In this document: positions 59,404-64,000 of the stretch, piece after piece
Numbering within the stretch: position 1 is the first letter of the stretch
Layout: every line of letters begins with the position of its first letter
Origin: Erysipelothrix aquatica
GTDB taxonomy: Bacteria; Bacillota_I; Bacilli_A; Erysipelotrichales; Erysipelotrichaceae
Assembly (NCBI RefSeq): GCF_009828775.2
Contig: NZ_WTSY02000008.1
Location: 1-64,000, forward strand
DNA: 64,000 nucleotides
Direction: 5' to 3'
The notes under the pieces: generated by a model
What the model was told of the DNA's origin: nothing
Database searches by the model: none
The model's input: the letters and a program-made list of their open reading frames with translations, nothing else
Translations under genes and position numbers: made by a program

Positions 59404-60725
59404 GATAATTCAGGCCAGTAGTCTCGATTTGCTTCGATTAGAGCATCTAACACTTTTTTAGCGACTAGCATTGATGGTACTGTTTGGTTCAACGTAATGG
59501 CTTGCAGTGCCTTTAGATATGATTGTTCGAAGAAAGCATCTACCCACAGTTTTTCAGAAGCAACTTGTGCTTCCATAAGCCCTTTGTGGAAATCACAAAT
59601 TGGGGCCCCGCGTCGTATCGCTTCAACACCTTTAGCACCAACATAGGCTGGAACTTCCACGACCGCATCGGCCCGAAGATTCTCAATAGCTCCATGATTC
59701 GGAACAATTAGATTGAACCGCTTATTAAGATCTTGATGGAGTGACACGGCGATATCAATAATATATTGACCATGTATTTCGTTCTCCATCGTATAAGTTT
59801 TTAAGTTATCGCTATCACCATCAAGAATTGCTTGATAGAAATGATCCATATATTGATTGCGTCCATCCATAACATAATTCGCACGGGTATATGTCTTGTC
59901 TGCTTTCGCAACTTTCTCATCGCCCATTAAGTAATATTCGAGATAATTATTGGGGATACTGTCTGGGAAGTAGGAAATCATTCGCCCGAGATTGACATAT
60001 GTTTCTTTCCAACTGTCATCCCCTTCTTTTAACCAAACCCCTTCTTCTTGCGCACGTTTGAGTACATCGGGAAGAATGTCGCGATCATGTTCTTTATCGT
60101 AAATTCCTGTAAACCATCCAAAGTGGTTAAGCCCATAATAATCTGGAATCCAAGCATCATGATCATATCCATAAATATCCGCCAGTGTTTTCGATATGCT
60201 GATTGCCATATCACACGCATTGATGATTTTGGCTTTCGGATATGCTCGTCGTACAGCCTCCGATATTATGGTCTCTGGATTGGTGTAGTTTAGAATCCAA
60301 GCATTGGGTGCATACGTTAAGCATTGTCCCACCAATTCTAGAAATTGTGGCATGGTGCGCATCCCATACGCAAAGCCACCAACACCACATGTCTCTTGAC
60401 CCACAAGACCAAACTCTAATGGGATTTTTTCATCCTTCTCTCGCATTTCCAACCCACCAACGCGAATTTGCGAAAAAATGTAGTCCACATTTTCAAATGC
60501 AATTTTTGGATCGGTTGTCTCAAGAATTCGAATGGATTTTCCAGCTTTTCGTAAGAGATAGTCAACAATCACAAAAGTACGGTGATTTTTTGCTTCGGAG
60601 ATATCATACAAACGAATCTCTGCAACAGGAAACATGTCTTTAACATTTAACATTGCTTGAATAATGCCTGGGGTGTAGGTACTTCCTGCCCCAGCAATAC
60701 AAATACTGATTGGTTCTTTTTTCAT
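59400..60725 (-). CDS. chbF: GH4 6-phospho-glycosidase (ChbF/CelF-like)
   Basis: A 441-aa NAD- and metal-dependent family 4 glycosidase. Rossmann start SICIAGAGSTYTPGII (about 7-22), GLVGQETCGVGGFAYGMRT (about 107-125) holding the conserved Cys, and NYTNPE near 148. GH4 enzymes cleave 6-phospho sugars by an oxidation/elimination mechanism. Substrate range is unknown; context with EIIC and ChbG favours chitobiose-6-phosphate. It is the first gene of the operon, and its upstream region is shared with the divergent AraC gene and a cre-like site. Confidence 0.9.
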   Translation of the reverse strand: MKKEPISICIAGAGSTYTPGIIQAMLNVKDMFPVAEIRLYDISEAKNHRTFVIVDYLLRKAGKSIRILETTDPKIAFENVDYIFSQIRVGGLEMREKDEKIPLEFGLVGQETCGVGGFAYGMRTMPQFLELVGQCLTYAPNAWILNYTNPETIISEAVRRAYPKAKIINACDMAISISKTLADIYGYDHDAWIPDYYGLNHFGWFTGIYDKEHDRDILPDVLKRAQEEGVWLKEGDDSWKETYVNLGRMISYFPDSIPNNYLEYYLMGDEKVAKADKTYTRANYVMDGRNQYMDHFYQAILDGDSDNLKTYTMENEIHGQYIIDIAVSLHQDLNKRFNLIVPNHGAIENLRADAVVEVPAYVGAKGVEAIRRGAPICDFHKGLMEAQVASEKLWVDAFFEQSYLKALQAITLNQTVPSMLVAKKVLDALIEANRDYWPELS

Positions 60726-60747
60726 ATTTTTCCTCTCTTCATCGATA

Positions 60748-60761
60748 TGTAAGCGTTACCT
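60748..60761. promoter_or_regulatory. cre-like site between chbF and the AraC gene
   Basis: TGTAAGCGTTACCT matches 12 of 14 consensus cre positions and abuts the -35 of the AraC promoter. It is the only regulatory word visible in the 101-base divergent region and could control both directions. Confidence 0.5.
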
Positions 60762-60789
60762 TGACCTTTTAATCATTCCTACTTATACT
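60761..60789 (+). promoter_or_regulatory. promoter of the AraC-family regulator
   Basis: Plus strand: -35 TTGACC (60761-60766), 17 bases, -10 TATACT (60784-60789). Confidence 0.75.
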
Positions 60790-60826
60790 AGGCATATACC
60801 AGACACGTTTGTCCTTAGGAGGTCTC

Positions 60827-61738
60827 ATGCAACAGCTACATTACGAACTGCATTACTTTAAAAATCCTAATTATCCGATCATTTTTCATATCGATACATT
60901 GTATAAACAAAGTTCGCATATCGTTGCTCACTGGCACGCCAACATTGAACTCTTATATGTCGTTTCGGGTGAAGCTGTTGTCGAAATTGATGGACAGCCT
61001 GTTCGTGCGAAGCGAGGCGAAATCGTAATTATTAATTCCAATTCAATCCATAGTGTCCGAAGTGAAACGGATGAAGTAGTCTATTTTTGCCTAATCATGG
61101 ATTCTACCTTTTGCAGAAGTCTCAATTTCGATACTGTCAATTGTCGTTTTCACCATTTAACGAACGATTTAGAAATGCGTAATATCTTTCAAATAATCGC
61201 AAACGAAAGTCAACAAGCTAAACCTTTTTATCAAAAAGCTGTGCGCGCTCTGTGTAATACAATGTTAATTCTTCTGTATCGCAACCAGTTGATTGAGCAT
61301 ACGCTTGTCCGGACGAATACGTCCGATCGTATGGCTATCATTAAGCAAGCAATCGAGTACATTCATCATCACTTTAATCGTGATATTAGCCTTGATGAAA
61401 TCAGCCAAGAAATTGGCATTAGTAAATTTTACTTCTGTCGGATTTTCAAAGACGTGACCGGCATTACGCCGAATAATTATATATTCCAAGTTCGTTGCAA
61501 TCATGCTCATCAACTACTATCAGAGCGTGATCTCAGCGTTGCGGAATGCAGTGACATTTGTGGTTTTAATTCCACAGCATATTTCACAAAATGCTTCAAA
61601 TCGGTCTTCGGTTTCCCACCTTCACACATTCATCGTCACAAAGATCAACCTATTTATGGGACTCAGCGAGATGCACACTCAGGGCAACGGTCTGTTTTCA
61701 TCTCTACCAATGGACAAGCGGAACCGACCCCGTTATAG
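60827..61738 (+). CDS. AraC-family regulator with cupin sensor (ChbR-like)
   Basis: 303 aa from ATG 60827, preceded by AGGAGG (an in-frame TTG six codons upstream is ignored). N-terminal cupin domain (about 15-90), with VAHWHANIELLYVVSGEAVVE near 33-53. The C-terminal AraC double HTH (about 195-290) has DISLDEISQEIGISKFYFCRIFKD, then NHAHQLLSERDLSVAECSDICGF. Divergent from the chb-like operon, as ChbR is with chb genes in other bacteria. It likely senses the imported sugar or its phosphate, inducing the operon. Confidence 0.88.
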   Translation: MQQLHYELHYFKNPNYPIIFHIDTLYKQSSHIVAHWHANIELLYVVSGEAVVEIDGQPVRAKRGEIVIINSNSIHSVRSETDEVVYFCLIMDSTFCRSLNFDTVNCRFHHLTNDLEMRNIFQIIANESQQAKPFYQKAVRALCNTMLILLYRNQLIEHTLVRTNTSDRMAIIKQAIEYIHHHFNRDISLDEISQEIGISKFYFCRIFKDVTGITPNNYIFQVRCNHAHQLLSERDLSVAECSDICGFNSTAYFTKCFKSVFGFPPSHIHRHKDQPIYGTQRDAHSGQRSVFISTNGQAEPTPL

Positions 61739-63040
61739 CGATGCTTTATACGCTGCTTCAATTTCTTGAAGCAGCTTTTTATTGTGCAACGCTCGAATCG
61801 CTGTGAGGGCAAGGACAACACCCGCTTTTTGAATTCCTTTATGAGCAACACTTGATGTTCCATTATCCACCCATTGCCACGAATGCATGGGCGTTCCTTG
61901 CGGCTCGCAGGCAATAAAAATTTGGGCTGTTGGAACACGCCAACTTACATCACCTACGTCTGTTGATACAAAGTCTTGAGATCCATATGCCCCAGGGCGT
62001 ATGGTCGTGTCGAAGATGGCATCGGAAGGCGTTATGGCATACCATGATAAGTGGTTTAGGTCATGGTCATCAAGATGAACTGCTCCCGCTTCGTGCATGA
62101 CTGACTCCAAAAGTTTGGATAGTGGCTCGTTGGCATTGTAATCAAGACATCGTGCATCTGTCTCAATAGAAACTGTGGTTTCAGTCATTAAAGCTGCACC
62201 CTTCGCGACTTGTTTCACCCGTTGTACAAGATTGTCTAACACATCACGATTCTCAGCACGAACATAATAATGAAGCGTCGCTTGTTGTTGAACGACATTA
62301 GCGGATTTACCACCTGCATCCAAATATGCATAATGAATGCGTGATGTTGAGGGCATATGCTCGCGCAAATAATTTACCCCGACATTCATTAATTCACAGG
62401 CATCTAAAGCTGACCGTCCACATTCTGGGGCTCCAGAAGCATGGCTCGCTTTTCCACGAAATGTAAGTTTCAGTGTATTTACCGCTAGTGTCCTTTCAAC
62501 CCAGACCTGTGAATATGCATTCGGGTGCCAGGTCAGCATGAATGTCGTGCCGTCGAATACCCCTTTTTCAGCCATGATTGCTTTTGCATAACCACTTTCT
62601 TCTGCCGGACATCCAAAGACTTTGATTGTTGTATTAGTATCTTCAGTTTCGATTACATCTTTACAAAGTAAGGCAGCGAACACAGCTCCAGCTCCCAGTA
62701 AGTTGTGACCACATCCATGACCAGGACTTCCGTTGGGACAGTTTACATAAGCTAGCGCTTTTTGTCCCATGCCTTCAAGTGCATCAAATTCGGCCAAAAA
62801 GCCAACGGTTTTAGGACCAGACCCCCACGTTGCCACAAACGCATGCTCAACTCCCGCAACCCCATAGGTTACATCGAATCCTTTCGATACAAGATAATTC
62901 CCTAAAAGTCGTGATGACTTTGGTGTCTCAAATTGCACTTCGGCATAGTGCCAAATGCGATCAGATAGTGTTGCGATTTCGTCAAAATACTGTGCTGAGA
63001 TGGCCTCTAACGATTTGCCGTTGATTGTCTTATCGTGCAT
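61733..63040 (-). CDS. M20-family amidohydrolase (AbgB-like peptidase)
   Basis: A 435-aa metal-dependent amidase/peptidase. Metal-site segments: GFLAEFDALEGMG near 79-91 (first Asp), GHGCGHNLLGAG (about 105-116), CPAEESGYAKAIMAE near 141-155 (catalytic Glu) and LTWHP near 169. Closest in pattern to p-aminobenzoyl-glutamate hydrolase subunit B and amidohydrolase-type M20D enzymes. ATG 63040 has AAAGGACG. It is downstream of a Gfo/Idh gene in one minus-strand group. Its 3' end contains the terminator of the convergent AraC gene and overlaps it by 6 bases. Confidence 0.88.
   Translation of the reverse strand: MHDKTINGKSLEAISAQYFDEIATLSDRIWHYAEVQFETPKSSRLLGNYLVSKGFDVTYGVAGVEHAFVATWGSGPKTVGFLAEFDALEGMGQKALAYVNCPNGSPGHGCGHNLLGAGAVFAALLCKDVIETEDTNTTIKVFGCPAEESGYAKAIMAEKGVFDGTTFMLTWHPNAYSQVWVERTLAVNTLKLTFRGKASHASGAPECGRSALDACELMNVGVNYLREHMPSTSRIHYAYLDAGGKSANVVQQQATLHYYVRAENRDVLDNLVQRVKQVAKGAALMTETTVSIETDARCLDYNANEPLSKLLESVMHEAGAVHLDDHDLNHLSWYAITPSDAIFDTTIRPGAYGSQDFVSTDVGDVSWRVPTAQIFIACEPQGTPMHSWQWVDNGTSSVAHKGIQKAGVVLALTAIRALHNKKLLQEIEAAYKASL
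61752..61780 (+). terminator. terminator of the AraC gene, inside the M20 coding region
   Basis: GCTGCTTCAA (61752-61761) pairs with TTGAAGCAGC (61766-61775), followed by T5 on the plus strand. The same bases encode residues near the C-terminus of the M20 protein. Confidence 0.8.
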
Positions 63041-63057
63041 TGTGTGGTACGTCCTTT

Positions 63058-63918
63058 CTAGTTGTCTTTATTAAGTATTTTGGTACGCATGAGATTTAAT
63101 TTATCAAGAGTCTTCATAATACGTTGCGTCGATTCTAAAGGTACAGGCAAGCTATCACTCTCAATGGCTTCGCACAAAACATGAATTAAACCTTCGTAGA
63201 GTGATTCCTGCAACTCGAATGCTGCATCATCCATGAAGATTTTGAAAGGTGGATCGCCGACTTTAATCCAACGAATTTCAAATGTTTTATCCGATATCGT
63301 CCCGCTTAAATATTCATAAGTATCATTAATTTCTAATTTTTTGATGGTGACTTCGGCCGACAAAGCATACAACATTTCCAAACAGTGAATGCCATACCAA
63401 TGATACGACGGAATACCGTCCACAAATGTTAGTGGCCCTTCGATGACAATATGTGTCGTTGTCTCAAATCGAGCATATGCGTTTGTTACCAATTGCGTAA
63501 ACCGTAATGCTGATGACGAGTACACGCGCAAGTCATGCTTTCGAATGTACTGTTTCATCTCGGTAAATGATGTCATATTATAGACAATTGGTTTATCAAT
63601 GAATATTGGTTTATGTGTCTGAGTCAGTGCCTTTAGAATATCAAGGTGCGAATCCGCATCTCCAGCAAGAATCCACCATGCATCAACATCAGGCATCGAT
63701 TCTAATGTCAGTATTGGCACGGAATCTGGAAGCGACGCCAAAATGGATGCCCGGCGATTGCGATAGAAATCAACACGCGATAGACCATCATCGACGACAC
63801 CCGCTATCTCAAACCGCCTTTGAAAACGGGCATCATTTTTTATATATTCAACGAATGCCGATACATGAGATGTATCGGCACCAACGATTCCGATCTTATA
63901 TGGATTCTGATGCTGCAT
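63058..63918 (-). CDS. Gfo/Idh/MocA-family oxidoreductase
   Basis: 286 aa from ATG 63918. N-terminal Rossmann domain with GIVGADTSHV (about 9-18) and IDKPIVY near 123-129, where the catalytic Lys of the EKP-type motif would be Lys125 (here DKP). The C-terminal alpha/beta domain (about 130-280) is shorter than usual for the family. The ORF is open for 14 more codons upstream, overlapping the end of another gene; ATG 63918 has GGAAAAAC before it and is chosen. It is 17 bases upstream of the M20 gene and probably in the same transcript. Substrate unknown, typically a sugar or sugar-acid dehydrogenase. Confidence 0.82.
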   Translation of the reverse strand: MQHQNPYKIGIVGADTSHVSAFVEYIKNDARFQRRFEIAGVVDDGLSRVDFYRNRRASILASLPDSVPILTLESMPDVDAWWILAGDADSHLDILKALTQTHKPIFIDKPIVYNMTSFTEMKQYIRKHDLRVYSSSALRFTQLVTNAYARFETTTHIVIEGPLTFVDGIPSYHWYGIHCLEMLYALSAEVTIKKLEINDTYEYLSGTISDKTFEIRWIKVGDPPFKIFMDDAAFELQESLYEGLIHVLCEAIESDSLPVPLESTQRIMKTLDKLNLMRTKILNKDN

Positions 63919-64000
63919 AGTTTTTCCATAGTTCGCGGTTCGATTCAACAAATTTATCATCGTTTAAATGAGGATAGCGTTCATAGACCTCATCGATGTA
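63896..64000 (-). CDS. 3' end of a gene cut by the window edge
   Basis: On the minus strand, the last 34 codons of a reading frame end at TAA 63896-63898. It encodes YIDEVYERYPHLND and then FVESNRELWKNY, with no stop before the window edge. It overlaps the start of the Gfo/Idh gene by 23 bases, a coupled arrangement. The family cannot be named from 34 residues; the window does not include its start. Confidence 0.55.
   Translation of the reverse strand, partial: YIDEVYERYPHLNDDKFVESNRELWKNYAASESI

Overview
The window is a chromosomal segment of a low-GC Gram-positive bacterium (Bacillota). Supporting signs are AGGAGG-type ribosome sites, consensus sigma-A promoters, U-tailed terminators, CcpA-type cre sites, lipoproteins and four sortase (LPXTG) substrates. 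The gene mix (PadR with DUF2812 proteins, InlB-type B-repeat surface proteins, AsnA, AllFGHK-type carbamoyl chemistry, VanZ) suggests Erysipelotrichia, perhaps Erysipelothrix. That placement is inference. No prophage, transposase, CRISPR array or rRNA was seen, and there is one tRNA.

Layout: (1) 1-5.3 kb holds a thiol/quinone-stress type esterase-dioxygenase pair, a sugar acetyltransferase and a PadR-controlled pair of DUF2812 membrane proteins. (2) 5.3-12.2 kb is a galactose operon, transcribed mglB-mglA-mglC-galK-galM, with a LacI-type repressor gene and no galT or galE in view. (3) 12.3-16.2 kb has a third DUF2812-like protein, a two-component system, a 23-residue membrane peptide gene and a small stress-type protein. 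(4) 16.8-28 kb is a surface region: a GH18 endoglycosidase-like wall protein with a perfect cre site, a beta-helix wall protein, a frameshifted B-repeat wall protein, a TetR/CaiT-like transporter/ornithine-cyclodeaminase module, and a 33-residue membrane protein with its own promoter and terminator. (5) 28-33.6 kb carries VanZ, tRNA-Val, lipoproteins, an M23 peptidase and asnA.

(6) 33.7-36.3 kb is a zinc-type ABC importer whose promoter is bracketed by two copies of a 23-bp operator, one the exact reverse complement of the other. (7) 36.3-45.7 kb is a nitrogen/energy catabolic cluster: PucR regulator, permease, an atypical cytosine-deaminase-family amidohydrolase, the FdrA/DUF1116/DUF2877 oxamate carbamoyltransferase set and carbamate kinase. 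No allantoinase or ureidoglycolate enzymes are present. (8) 45.9-50.2 kb has an alpha/beta hydrolase and a large MucBP wall protein. (9) 50.3-53.1 kb is a P-type Ca/Mn ATPase behind a yybP-ykoY-type manganese riboswitch. (10) 53-57.4 kb has a YczE-like membrane protein, two acetyltransferases, a DUF308 protein and an ABC-2 exporter. (11) 57.4-64 kb is a chitobiose-like operon (GH4, PTS EIIC, ChbG) with a divergent AraC regulator, then an M20 amidohydrolase, a Gfo/Idh oxidoreductase and the 3' end of another gene.

The strongest candidate for an undescribed system is the 36-46 kb cluster. It looks built to open a cyclic ureide-like ring, phosphorolyse the product to carbamoyl phosphate and harvest ATP with carbamate kinase, but the ring substrate is unknown. 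Where two start codons were possible I chose the one with a Shine-Dalgarno sequence, and note this in the entries.
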